A DNA stretch of 64,000 nt from Lepiota brunneoincarnata (lineage: Eukaryota > Basidiomycota > Agaricomycetes > Agaricales > Agaricaceae): positions 186,001 through 250,000 of the forward strand of contig JAEBUN010000035.1 of NCBI GenBank assembly GCA_023014365.1. The letters are read 5' to 3'. The position numbers and the translations under genes were made by a program. Of this stretch, positions 11,100 to 21,983 are shown in pieces (position 1 is the first letter of the stretch; each line of letters starts with the position of its first letter). The notes beneath the pieces are model-generated. The model saw only the letters and a list, made by a program, of their open reading frames with translations, was not told where the DNA came from and made no database searches.

Positions 11100-11833
11100 G
11101 TCATGTTAGCAAGCATGTAAACTTCACATTGGAAGATCCAATCTTCAAATAGTCTTCTGGTTCCATTGAAGGTGATGGGTTTGAGGAGTCCTAACTCCTT
11201 TGGGGTTTGTGTGGCAGCCATTATGTGTAGTCATCCAGGTGGCAGTGACAGTGGTGTTGGTGGTTGTGATGGTTATATGGGTGGTGCTGGTAGGGCTAAG
11301 GGTTGTATTGGTGTGGGTAATGCAGGTGGTTGAGGGTCAGGTTCTGATTGGTTGTTGTCAGTGATGTAGATGTCTGAGTCATTGTCTACTGGGGGAGTTC
11401 TTCCTTGATTTACTGCATATTTGTGATGTGTAAGTAGGTTTTTCTCTCATTGGGAAAGTTCTCTTAGTTGTTTGAGGGCACGTTCGAGTTTTTGAAGTTC
11501 AAAATCGTTTAGTGGGTTTACTTTAGCATAATATTCTTCAGCTTGTTTGTGTTTTCTTTCTTCTTGTTCATAATGTTCTTTTAATTCTCTTTTGTATTGT
11601 ATTCTTTGTCACTCTGCTAGTTCCTCAGCAAAACTTGTTCGAGTGCATGTGGATGTTGATGCACTTGGAGTGGGTGAGTCAAATAGAGATGGGGGATAAA
11701 ACAGCAATGGTGTTTGAGTGGGTATAGGGTTTCTTCTGGGATCCAGATTTTGGGTTCCTGATCTGGAGATTCTGCTTCTCGATTTGGGAGGAGGTGATGG
11801 AGTTTCTTGGGCTGAGAATTTCTTTGGAGGCAT
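11100..11833 (-). pseudogene. Gyp-2 copy 2, gag N-terminus
   Basis: Minus-strand start of Gag (ATG at 11833, MPPKKFSAQE), followed by a Pro/Ser/Arg-rich N-terminus and the capsid-like block PKELGLLKPITFNGTRRLF near 11180. The counterpart in the full element is 16161-16880. It is truncated at 11100 by the Gyp-3 LTR, where the reading continues spuriously into LTR sequence. Several internal stops are present. It lies 12 bp downstream of the leader ORF stop, as in the full element. Confidence 0.7.
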
Positions 11834-11845
11834 GGTGGCAGTTGT

Positions 11846-12106
11846 CTAGCAATCAATTATCACTAGAAGGATGAAAAATTGGGTTGTGATGATGGACATT
11901 CCTGAGTACAGGTTCCACGATCTGACGACACAGCAGTGGCAAGGGCACATGATGCATTCAAGTTCTAAGGTGATTATTCGGTAGGCAATGAGGGTGGTGG
12001 TGGAGGTGAAAATGAAAATGAGTAGGTAAGCCAGGTTTTCTGGCAGGGAGAGGTTGAGGAACATAGTGATGGCTACACAGAGGGGCGGTTTTCTTTCATG
12101 CATCAT
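11846..12106 (-). CDS. Gyp-2 leader membrane ORF, intact copy
   Basis: 86-codon ATG-to-TAG frame between the 5' LTR and gag of a minus-oriented Gyp-2 copy. The product has a hydrophobic N-terminus, a membrane-spanning candidate NLAYLLIFIFTSTTTLIAYR, a cysteine cluster CIMCPCHCCVV, the words RSWNLYSG, and a second hydrophobic segment TTQFFILLVII ending DC. Homologous frames are at 15889-16148 (one base deleted) and 45377-45639 (about half the residues identical, same hydrophobic layout). No known family is recognised. It may be a small membrane protein or a translated leader peptide affecting gag translation. The open frame is certain; expression is inferred. Confidence 0.55.
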   Translation of the reverse strand: MMHERKPPLCVAITMFLNLSLPENLAYLLIFIFTSTTTLIAYRIITLELECIMCPCHCCVVRSWNLYSGMSIITTQFFILLVIIDC

Positions 12107-12204
12107 TTTGAACGACCAGAGTACCTCGATGCATTCAGTACATCAGCAGAGCAAAGTAGAGTGGAGGGCGAGCAAGAGATAAGCAGCAGAGTATCTTAGT
12201 GTTT

Positions 12205-12589
12205 TGTTACCCAGGTTAGGGGTTCACTTGTGAGTAGCACAGAGTTCGACACAGGATGTCTATACAGACTTGGTCCTGTCCTACTAAGCATGACTTGGAG
12301 ACAATGGAGTACTATAATCCAGCTGGTTTAGAGGCAAAGAGTTATAGGAGGCAAGAACTGTATAACACTAAGATAAGGATACAAGGTATTGTACTGTATC
12401 CTTATATACTTCTAAGTGTGGCTGTACTCCTACTGTAATAGTCCAGACCAGAGTAATAATGAGTCAGAGATAAGGGACATGAGGCATAAACTAAGAATAA
12501 TCCTTCTGATGTACACTACTGATGGTTTCATAGTGACATGGGAATGTAAACTAAAAATAACCATCCTTCTGATAAGACTTCTGATAACA
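12205..12589 (-). repeat. 5' LTR of Gyp-2 copy 2
   Basis: 385 bp, the complement of the LTRs of the full Gyp-2 element. The self-priming pair is preserved: AACACTAAGATA at 12364-12375 and its complement just outside the LTR at 12192-12203. It was inserted into LTR-5: the right flank TTTGAAGTT is an internal LTR-5 sequence. The other half of the target is lost because the copy is cut at 11100. Confidence 0.85.
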
Positions 12590-13692
12590 TTTGAAGTTAT
12601 CTTAGCTGTACAGTGCAACAACAAAAGGACAATCCCTGTCAATTCAAAGCACAGGGTCTCTGGTCTGGTCTCTGGTCTCTGAACTCTGTTCCCTGTCTCT
12701 GTCTCTGTCTCTAGCACTCTGGAACTCTAAACTCTGGACTCTGTTCTCTGTCTCTGTCTCTGGGTTGGTCGACAACTGAAGAAATCACACTTAATGATGC
12801 ACACTAAATAGTCCTTTGAAACCATTCTTGATCATGGCTTGCAGACTTGCATGTGGACACGGGGGTGAGACCTCTTGCTTCTCCACAAACAAGTGCAACC
12901 ATATTTATATTGTTTTAGATACATAGGAGAGATAGTAAATATGAAATAGAAAACAATAAGCTTAATTGTTACAGGTACTGTAGAACATTTTGGAAGGTTT
13001 GGCAGCATTTCTACCTTGCCCTGGGTTATGGGTTTTTCTCTGATTGACAAATGGTAATCCAGCCAGACATGTTCTGTGCTCATCTGCATTATTCTGCATC
13101 CACACGAGCATGTTAAGCCTCTGGATCAATTATGATTGAAATGTATAGCTGATGGACAATCCCTTGATCCATTGTAATTAATCTCAGTTAAGCAGTATGC
13201 TGAGGTGCCGGGACCCACAAAGCACCCACTAATTAGGAGTCTTTGATATTTCTAGGGTTTTGGGCATCAGTTGTCACCTCCCAAACATTGGACGTTCTGT
13301 TCCATGGTCCAGTCATTATTGGACTTGCTATAGGCATAATACACCTGCAACAGCCGCTAGGTACATTCTTTATGTTCAAACGCATTTGGGTTCATCAGAA
13401 AACTGCTCATAAGGTCCCTTGATGTGACCGGAGTACACTCAATAGGCTATGTAGAGTCCTGAATCCCTCTGGAGAGCATTCTGATAGCTTGGTTCACTAA
13501 GCTTAATAATAATGAACTGGTTTGAACACTTCTGAGGCTTGAATATCCTTATTTTGGTCAAACTGGCTACTATAGGACATAGTACCAATCCTCTATAGAG
13601 TTCTTTAATGATATCGCCAATGATTCTATGTAGAGAATTGTTCCAGAGTATGGAATTCATGTATAGGCATGAAATTGGTGTATCAGCAGACA
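12590..13692 (-). repeat. LTR-5, long form, truncated copy
   Basis: Minus-oriented LTR-5 whose 3' part was removed at 12590 by the Gyp-2 insertion. The simple repeat is at about 12655-12760 and the U3 open frame runs 13693-13439 on the minus strand. Its outer end at 13692 abuts locus X. CpG is strongly depleted compared with the copy inside Gyp-4. Confidence 0.7.
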
Positions 13693-14060
13693 CAATTAAT
13701 GCGGCTACAGCATTCAGAGAGTGCCTTATAGATCATGGGCATCTCATAAGATGAATGGTAGTTGTTTTGGTAAATTTCATAGAGCTTGCGGATATGGAAG
13801 ACGTAGTCCTGGTTGACATGAAGCTTGATAGCCTCATTATCCTCCAATAACACTTCAATATAAGCAGACTAGAACTGATTAAGAAATGGCAAGAGAAGCA
13901 TAGAAAGAGTAGACATACCCCAGGGGCAGTCAAATGCAAGGAGAGCCTTCTTGACAAGGGGACAAGTGACTTGGCCATTTTGCAGGCACCGAAGATGACC
14001 TTTGGCATTGCTGATGAGATTGTCAAGTTCAACCTGGAGATGGGGGATAGAAGAAGCCAT
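13693..14060 (-). pseudogene. Locus X, second gene fragment (unknown)
   Basis: ATG at 14060 opens a frame (MASSIPHLQVELDNLI ...) that runs 47 codons to a classic donor, GTATGT near 13919, followed about 50 nt later by an acceptor TTCTAG near 13870. A second coding-like stretch (AYIEVLLEDNEAIKLHVNQ ...) runs to the LTR-5 edge at 13693. Joined at these sites the frames differ by one base, so there is either a lesion or another splice choice. No family is recognised. It ends where LTR-5 begins, so it is truncated. Confidence 0.4.
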
Positions 14061-14699
14061 TTTCTTGCAAAGGGTGTCTGCTAGAATGAGACATCACTCC
14101 CTTGCTTTTATAAGAAAAGGCTGTTGGCAGTGATGACAAATCATAATGAGTGGATGAAAAGCACCCTCCACCCTAAGCTTATGACCTGAGAGGCCTAGGA
14201 ACCCTGTAATCTTGAGTAGCCAGCCTTCAACAGACTAGCTGAACCACAGTTGCCTAATTAGGTAACATGTTGCTAGGGTCTCATGGTTATCAGTGTGCAC
14301 AGGGATCCTGATGGAATGGTGAGGGCACCGATTTCAATTTGGCTAGGGGGAGATGGGCCCCAAGTGGCACTTCAGTTTGAAGCAAGCTTTTTTTCGTGGC
14401 AAACACTGTGTACAGGCTGGTTCAGGTTTGGGCTTGTAAGAAAGCCAGAACAGATGACCAGGTCACTACACATTGCAGATCACGGCACATTGAGGTGTCA
14501 ATAGACATTGCAGAAGTATCAGAGAAATATCTGATGAGCGTATAAGTGGCTGGAGGTCTTAGCTTAGCTCAGGGTCTTCAGAAGGGCCTTAAGCTTAACT
14601 CAGAAAGATACCAAGAGACAAGAATCTTTAATTGTGAATGTATCTACAGGACAAAATAGGATGTTATATTCAAGAGATAAAGGTATAAAAGGGGAGTGG
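14061..14699. other. Intergenic stretch of locus X
   Basis: No coding frame is supported. It contains two copies of the TAAGCTTA palindrome (14173 and 14590) and ordinary AT-rich sequence. It probably separates the two minus-strand gene fragments of locus X. Confidence 0.4.
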
Positions 14700-15404
14700 C
14701 TAGTTTAAGTCCTCCAAGATAGACTCTGGATCCTGAGTTATTGGTAAAGCAAGGAAGAGAAGTGATTTGAGCTCCTCGAATTCTTTGTATGTTGGGACTC
14801 CCAGAAAGTTGTTGGCAAACTCAAAGAACGCCACATTGTTACCTTCAAAGGCTGTCCTGGTAGCTTGCATTTCCTGGACAAACTGATAAACCACCCAATG
14901 GTGGTGAAGCACTGAAGCCTCGTAAGTGATGCAGTTTGCCTCCAGGCTGACCAAGCTGGAGGACACAACACACACAAAAGTGGCTAGATCTAGAAAATAA
15001 AGAGAATAAGAAAGAGAAAAATAGTGAACAGAGAAACTTATGGTGTTCACTGGTCAGTGAGGACATGACCAGGGTGTTTGCAACACCAGCTGAGACTCAT
15101 GGATGGTCTGCAAAGGTGCAGGGGTAAGTATAGAGGTCACAGCTGCAACACTTGTTACCCTTGCCCAGAGGCTTGCACTCTAACTTATGAGCAGTGCAGG
15201 AAGAACACCAAGACCAAGGTGGCATGTACTGGAGTAGATGTCAACACCTTCAGTAAGGAAACACAAGGAAACTTGGAGAATGTACTGAAAGCTGGCTAGC
15301 TGCCAGCAGCCTAGAAAAGTCCTCACAAAAGAGCAGGACTGGGTGCTGGTATCCATGGTCCCAAATAATGGTGGCCTCAGAGCATCGAACGCGAGCTTGG
15401 GGAA
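14700..15404 (-). pseudogene. Locus X, cysteine-cluster gene, 3' part
   Basis: Minus-strand continuation of the gene whose 5' part is 23577-24002; Gyp-2 sits between them. Reading across the GGGAA duplication keeps one frame: TKKYIP then QARVRCSEATIIWDHG. After two TGA codons follows a cysteine array at 15207-15118 spaced C-x2-C-x6-C-x8-C-x2-C-x6-C, the spacing of a fungal Zn2Cys6 cluster. After a probable intron comes a helical C-terminal region (NCITYEASVLHHHW ... ESILEDLN) ending at a stop at 14700. This would be a DNA- or nucleic-acid-binding protein if the cluster folds. Identity is unknown, and stops make it a pseudogene. Confidence 0.5.
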
Positions 15405-15790
15405 TGTTATCAGAAGCCACATCAGAAGGACGGTTACTTTTAGCTCACATTCCCATGTCACTATGAAACTATCAGTAGTGTACATCAGAAGGACTATTCT
15501 TAGTATATGCCTCATGTTTTCTTATCTCTGACTCATAGTTACCCCGGTCCAAACTATTATAGTAGGAGTACAGCCACACTTAGAAGTATATAAGGATACA
15601 GTACAATACCTTGTATCCTTATCTTAGTGTTATACAGTTCTTGCCTCCTATATCTCTTTGCCCTTAAACCGGCTGGACTATAGTGCTCCGTCGTCTCCAA
15701 GTCACGCCTAGTAGGACAAGACCAAGTCTGTATAGACATCTTGCCACGAACACTGTGCTACTCAAGAGCAAACCCCTAACCCGGGTAACA
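15405..15790 (+). repeat. Gyp-2 5' LTR
   Basis: TGTTATCAG ... GGGTAACA, 386 bp. TATA box at 15587-15594. The predicted transcript start lies at about 15620, where the self-priming sequence begins. Confidence 0.93.
15587..15594 (+). promoter_or_regulatory. Gyp-2 TATA box
   Basis: TATATAAG, 33 bp upstream of the sequence TATCTTAGTGTT (15620-15631) that pairs with the primer site. The distance is normal for a TATA-directed start. Confidence 0.65.
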
Positions 15791-15791
15791 A

Positions 15792-15803
15792 AACACTAAG
15801 ATA
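15792..15803 (+). promoter_or_regulatory. Gyp-2 self-priming binding site
   Basis: AACACTAAGATA, one base after the 5' LTR, is a perfect 12-nt complement of 15620-15631 at the predicted RNA 5' end. This is the arrangement known from Tf1 of fission yeast, where the folded 5' end of the mRNA primes minus-strand synthesis in place of a tRNA. It is conserved in Gyp-2 copy 2 (12192-12203) and copy 3 (about 45289-45301). Confidence 0.7.
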
Positions 15804-15888
15804 CTCTGCTGCTTATCTCTTGCTCGCCCTCTACTCTGCTCTGCTCTGCCGACATACTGAACACGTTGAGGTACCCTGGTCGTTCAAA

Positions 15889-16148
15889 ATGACGTGCAAA
15901 AGAAAACCACCTCTCTGTATAGCCATCGCTACATCCCTCAACCTCTCCCCGCCAGAAGATCTGGCTTACCTACTCATTTTCGTTTTCACTTCTACCGCCA
16001 CCCTCATCGCCTACCGAATCATCACCTAGAACTTGAACGCATCATGTGCCCCTGCCACTGCTGTGTCGTCAGATCGTGGAACCTATATTTAGGAATATCC
16101 ATAATCGCCACCCAATTCTTCATACTTCTAGCGATAATTGATTGCTAG
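15889..16148 (+). pseudogene. Gyp-2 leader membrane ORF, frameshifted copy
   Basis: ATG at 15889 and TAG at 16146-16148, 12 bp before the gag ATG. The N-terminal part (MTCKRKPPLC, then LAYLLIFVFTSTATLIAYR) and the C-terminal part (CPCHCCVVRSWNLYLG, then FFILLAIIDC) lie in two frames because one T is missing near 16027 relative to copy 2. Apart from that base it matches the intact 86-residue frame at 12106-11846 closely. See that entry for product features. Confidence 0.5.
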
Positions 16149-16160
16149 ACAAATATCACC

Positions 16161-17938
16161 ATGCCTCCAAAGAAATTCTCGGCCTGAGAATCCCCATCAC
16201 CCCCTCCTCCCAAATCGAGAAGCAGAATCTCAGGATCAGGAACCCAAAACCCAGATCCCAGAAGAAACCCTATCCCCACTCAGACACCATCCCCATTCTA
16301 TCCTCCATCCCCATTTGATTCACCTAAACCACGTGCATCAACGTCCACTCAACTAACCCCAACAACATCATCAAGTTTCTCAGCCACATTAGCTGAAAGA
16401 CAAAGACAACGTGAAGAAAAAGAAAAACGCGATATCATCGCAAACCAGCTTTCCCCACTTGAACTTAAAAGACTTCAACAAGCCGTACAACAACCAAGAG
16501 AACTCACGGGTTCTGAAGAGAATCTTCTTTCAAGACACGAAGCCTTTGTCGAACTCAACTGAGGAAAAACCCCCATAGATAACAATTCAGACGTCTACAT
16601 AACAGACGACAACCAATCAGATCCCGATCCACAACCACCCGCATTACCCATCGCACCCTTAGCCCTACCGGCTCCTCCTTTACGACCAACACAACCACCA
16701 TCACCATCACCACCACCGCCACTGCCACCTGGACAATCACAAATAATGGCTGCTGCAGCTACCCCAAAGGAGTTAGGACTCCTCAAACCCATCGCCTTCG
16801 ATGGAACTAGAAGACTATTCAAAGATTGGATCTTCCAATGTGAAGTTTACGTGCTCGCTAATGCGACCACTTACAACACCGACCTCGCTATGACCCTATT
16901 CGTCCTTTCGACGATGCAATCAGGAGATGCCCGAGCCTGGGCTAGACAATACCTCCACTGAGAGAAATGCCCAAACTCAACAAGGGCAACCCATAGCCAT
17001 GGAGTCATGGGACAACTTCACCGCTTGACTTAGGGCCAACTTCACCCCAGCAGACAAACATGCGTACGCGCATACCAGACTTCAAACCCTACACCAAGCA
17101 GGCAAACCAATGACTGAATTCAACGCTCAGTTCAAAGAACTCATCCGCCAATCTGGACTAAACAAAGATCACACATTGATTGATCTATACCACAAGGCAA
17201 TCGACTGTCGCATTGCCATGAAAATCAACAAATCAGAGAACCCTCTGACAACTATCACCGCTTGGTACACCCAAGCCAATAAACTTGACGACAATTTCTG
17301 CTGAATCAATGCCCTCTACGGCACCCCCAGAAATACATTTCCCCAGAGGAACCAATACCAACCCAACTGCGGACCAAGCCGTCCAAACAACAATGTGCCC
17401 TACGCACAATTCTACCAAAGGAGCAATGCTCCATGATTCACTCCTACGCAACCCACATGCCATGGAAGTAGACCATGTCACAATAGAAGAAGGATTCGAA
17501 GATCCTTATCCCGAAATCCCACAACCGGAATATACTGAAGAAAACTCCGCACAAGAACTGTTGGAGTTAGATGCCGTTGTCACCGGACAACAAATGAAAT
17601 CATACCAAAACCAGGAATGCTTCCGATGTGGAGCCAAAGATCATTGGGTCAGCAAATGCCCTCAACCACCGCCAGCTAGACGCTTCCCAGGAATGCGCAC
17701 CAATCCTCCTCGTCCTGCGAGAAACCCCAACCATCCCTTTCCTGGACAACAAAACACTTGTCCCGGATTTCCAAACTGGAATGCCCAACAATCACCGCAA
17801 CGCAAGTATTCCCTTGCCGTCACAGAAGTCGCATCTCAGATGCGCCAAATGGTCGATGATCTCAATCCTGAACTCCAACAAGAACTCCACTCCACGCTAG
17901 CCGAGGACCCAGAGATGTGTCCATTCCAGGATTTTTAA
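16161..17938 (+). pseudogene. Gyp-2 gag
   Basis: ATG at 16161 (MPPKKFSA, then TGA). Order: a Pro/Ser/Arg-rich N-terminus; a charged helical block (LAERQRQREEKEKR); a Pro-rich linker; a capsid-like domain from PKELGLLKPIAFDGTRRLF at 16770 to about 17300; an AMEVD motif; a CCHC zinc knuckle CFRCGAKDHWVSKC near 17620-17660; an Arg/Pro/Asn-rich tail; and CPFQDF at the stop 17936-17938. Lesions: TGA or TAG stops near 16186, 16559, 17025 and 17302, a 1-bp insertion near 16960 and another frame change near 17450. Gag forms the virus-like particle and packages RNA. Confidence 0.82.
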
Positions 17939-20900
17939 AAAGGAATGCTGTCGACAGATGTGCCCCTGCACGTTCCAAAACTCAGAAGGACATTTCATAC
18001 TCTCACTCCCAGAAGGACACTTTCTCGATAAACTCTGTACAATTACGACTATCCCTGAATAAACGATCCCTTTTCTTACCCATCGAGATTTGGAGTGAAC
18101 GGACATCAAAACCCGTGGCCATCACCGCCCTGATAGATTCAGGAGCCCAAGGGAACTTCATCTCCCATAAAGTCGTTGAATGACATGGTTATCAAACCAA
18201 ATGGCTGCACCAACCAATTCCACTCAGTAACATTGACGGAACTGATAATCAACATGGCAAGATCCATGAATACATCAAAATCAGAACCATCATTGATGGA
18301 AGAGATTGCACGTTGGAAGCGTATGTCACAAATACTGGTGAGAAAGACCTCATCATCGGATTTCCCTGGCTGGAACAATACAATCCCAACATCAACTGGA
18401 AGACCAAGATGTTTTCTTGGAAACCACAAATCAATCACCAAGACTTTTCCAAACTCCTCAGAACCCTACGACGACCTGTCGAACTCAACTCCATCGCCAT
18501 GGACATAATGGCTGGAAAGACCTCCCAACCTGAGGAAAACCCCGAAGAATACGTCAACCTATCAAACGTTGATCTTGACACCTTCTCTTTGGAAAGAGAA
18601 ATGAATCCGATGCTTCTAACCCCATTAGAAGTAAATGCCAAAGCTACACATGCCACAATGCTCCACAATGAACAACATGACCCGACAAAATCGGCAAACC
18701 AAAAAGGAAAACAACCGGAATCAAACAAGGAACTACCCAAGATCCCTCGAAGATTCGCTCGATGGGCTAGAATATTCAACAAAAAAGCCTCTGAACGAAT
18801 TCCCACCATCAAGAACATTTGATCACGAAATTGAACTAAAACCAACATTTGAAGCAAAATTGATGAAACCCTATCAAGTGGCACCTGCCGAAGAAAAAGC
18901 GCTGAAAGAATTCATAGACGAAAACCTCCAAAAAGGCTACATACACCCTTCAAAATCCCCTATGGCATCACCCTTCTTTTTCGTTGCCAAGAAAGGAGGA
19001 GACCTCCGACCCTGCCAAGACTATTGTTATCTAAACGATCATACTGTCAAAAACGCCTACCCAATCCCCATGATTTCCTCTATCATGGATAAACTCAAAG
19101 GAGCTAAGTATTTCACTAAGCTCGACGTCCGCCTAGGATACAACAACGTCAGAATCAAAGATGGCGATCAATGGAAAGCAGCGTTTAAGACTCCCATGGG
19201 TCTTTTCGAACCAACTGTTATGTTTTTCGGACTCTGCAATAGTCCCGCGACATTCCAACACATGATGGACACGTTATTCTCCGAAATAATGGAAAAAGGA
19301 GGAATCATCATCTACATGGATGACATCCTAATCTATGGTAAAACCCAAGAAGAAACCTGACCAACTTATGGAAAAAGTACTGCAAATCCTGCAGGAAAAC
19401 GACCTCTACCTCAAAACAGAGAAATGCAAGTTCAACAAACAATGACTCGAATATCTTGGCATGATCATCATGCCAGATGAGATCAAAATGGATCCCGGAA
19501 AACTCAAGGGAATAGAAGACTGGCCAGTACCAAAAACAGTCTGACACGTTCGGAAATTTATCAGATTTTGTAACTTCTACTGGAAGTTCATCTGCAACTA
19601 CTCCCACCACACCAAACCCCTGAACCAACTCCTTTCCAAATCAAACAAATTCAAATGGAAAGAAGAACAGCAGAAAGCATTCGAAATGCTCAAGAATGAA
19701 TTTCTAAAAGAACCGGTACTCCTCATGCCCGACTCCACAAAACCCTTCGAAATAGAAGCCGATGCTTCTAAATTTGCATCAGGAGCTGTCCTATATCAAC
19801 ACAACATCAACGGAATATGGAAACCCATATCATTCTATTCAAAGACGTTCGGACCAGCGGAACGAAACTACGATATCTACGACAGGGAACTTCTCACAAT
19901 TATCCGAGCCCTCGAAGAATGGCGCCATTACCTCCTTGGCAGTCCCCATACCGTCCATATCAGAACGGATCACCAAAACCTAACATACTGGCGTAAACCC
20001 CAGAAAATCAACCGCCGACAAGCATGATGGGTCCAAACCCTTGCTGACTACAACTTCAAATTAGAACACTGTCCCAGGATCAAAAATCCCTGCACCAGAC
20101 GCCCTATCAAGATGTCCAGACCACATCCCTGATGAGGATAACGATAACGAAGACGTCACCATGCTCCCAAACAACCTCTTTGTCGCCACCGCTGACATGA
20201 AAGATCAAAACCTGGTCACAATACTCCCAGAACACCTCTTTATTGCCACTGTTGATATGGAACTCCAAGAAAGAGTCACAGAATCACCCAAATACGACGC
20301 TAGAACCACTGAAGCGTTCAAACTCCTAAAAGAAACCCATCCTAACGCTGCTGATAAAGACTTCAGAACAGTTCCGACCTCAAATGGTCCACTCCTCACA
20401 TTCCAAGAACATGTCATTATTCCAGAAGACCTCCAACTCAGACGCGATGTCATTGCAAGATACCATGACCACCCTACACGGGGCCACCCTGGAGAACAGG
20501 AAACATACCGCCTGGCCAAGAAAGAAGTATATTGGCCAGGAATGTCAACATTCATAAAGAACTACGTCAAAGGCTGTCCAGAGTGTCAGCAACACAAAAT
20601 CATATGCAGACCGGATCGTGCACCAACTCAACCAATCCCACCATCATCTTCCAAACACCCATTTGCACAGATCTCATGGGATCTTATCACTGGTCTACCA
20701 CCTAGCGCCGGTCACAATGCGATATTGTCCATGGTGGACCATGGCCTTACAAAGGGGGTAATTTTCATCCCAACCTCAGATCGATCAAATGCCGATGACA
20801 TCGGATGACTATTAATAGAAAAAGTCTTCACCAGATTCGGACTACCCAACAAAATCATATCAGATCGAGACCCCAGATTCGCCGCCAACTCCTTCCGACA

Positions 20901-21777
20901 ACTAGCCAAACGATTAAACATACAACAAGCATTCTCAACTGCATACCATCCCCAAACAGATGGTTCCACCGAACGATACAATCAGGAAATCGAAACCTAC
21001 CTTGCCATATACTGCACCAGAAACCCTCTTGACTGGTCAGAAACCCTCCCTATCGCCGAGTTCGCACACAACTCCAAAATACATGCCTCAAGGCAGAAAT
21101 CCCCATTTGAACTAATCATGGGATACAACCCTCCACTGATACCCACGGTAATGGAAACATCGAACTTTCCATCAGTAGACGAACGCATCTGACTCCTTGA
21201 TGATGCCAGAAAAGAAGCACACGCGGCACATCAACTCTCCGCCGATATTATGAAACAAAGAACCAGAAGAACTGTCAAACCCCTTGAAACACATCAAAAA
21301 GTATGGCTAGAAGCCAAGAACCTCAAACTTCCCTTCATTTCCAACAAAATATCCCCAAAACGACTAGGACCCTTCCTTATCACAGAAGTCTTATCGCCAC
21401 TCACCTACAAGTTAAAACTCCCGATCAAATGGAAGATACATCCAATATTCCACAGAAACCTTCTAACTCCATACACCGAAACAGAAGCATACGGATCTCA
21501 TCCGACTCCACCACCACCAGACATCATCAATGAAGAAGAGGAATACGAAATAGAAGCCATTCTAAATCACCGCCAACACCGCGGAAAACTCCAATACTAC
21601 GTCAAATGGAAAGGATACTCCCACATGGAGAACGAATGGATCACTGATGAAACACTTCATACAAACGCTGAAGAATACTTAACCGAGTATAAAGAAGCTC
21701 ATGGAATCCTCCAGAAAGAACAGGAACCCACCAGAACCAACCAAAGACAACTTCGCTCCCACACCAAACGTACTTAA
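17917..21777 (+). pseudogene. Gyp-2 pol (PR, RT, RNase H, IN, chromodomain)
   Basis: Protease with LIDSGAQGNF near 18133-18160; RT with the catalytic box YMDD at 19313-19324; RNase H with EADASKFASGAVL near 19755 and RTDHQNLTYW near 19970; integrase H2C2 (HDHPTRGHPG ... CPECQQHK) near 20470-20600, core SWDLITGLP near 20680 and YHPQTDGSTERYNQE near 20950; GPF motif near 21370; and chromodomain EYEIEAILNHR ... YYVKWKGYSHMENEW at about 21540-21660, which in relatives directs integration to heterochromatin. Lesions: TGA at 18181, 20808 and 21190, a frame change near 18820, and a 1-bp insertion near 19357. It overlaps the gag end by 22 bp in another frame. Confidence 0.88.
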
Positions 21778-21983
21778 AAGATGCCCATGAACCTCGACCT
21801 CACTCGCCCCCAAACTACTCCCCCTTTTTCAACAACACCTTCACTAACCTCCTCATCATCCTCCGTCATCATTATAAACAATGCAAGCATTCGAACATAC
21901 TACACTTCAAACAACTCCCGTTCCGGCCCCGTCTCCCTACACCCCCTCTCACACCTTCGCCGCAACATACGCCTCCCTCAGGG

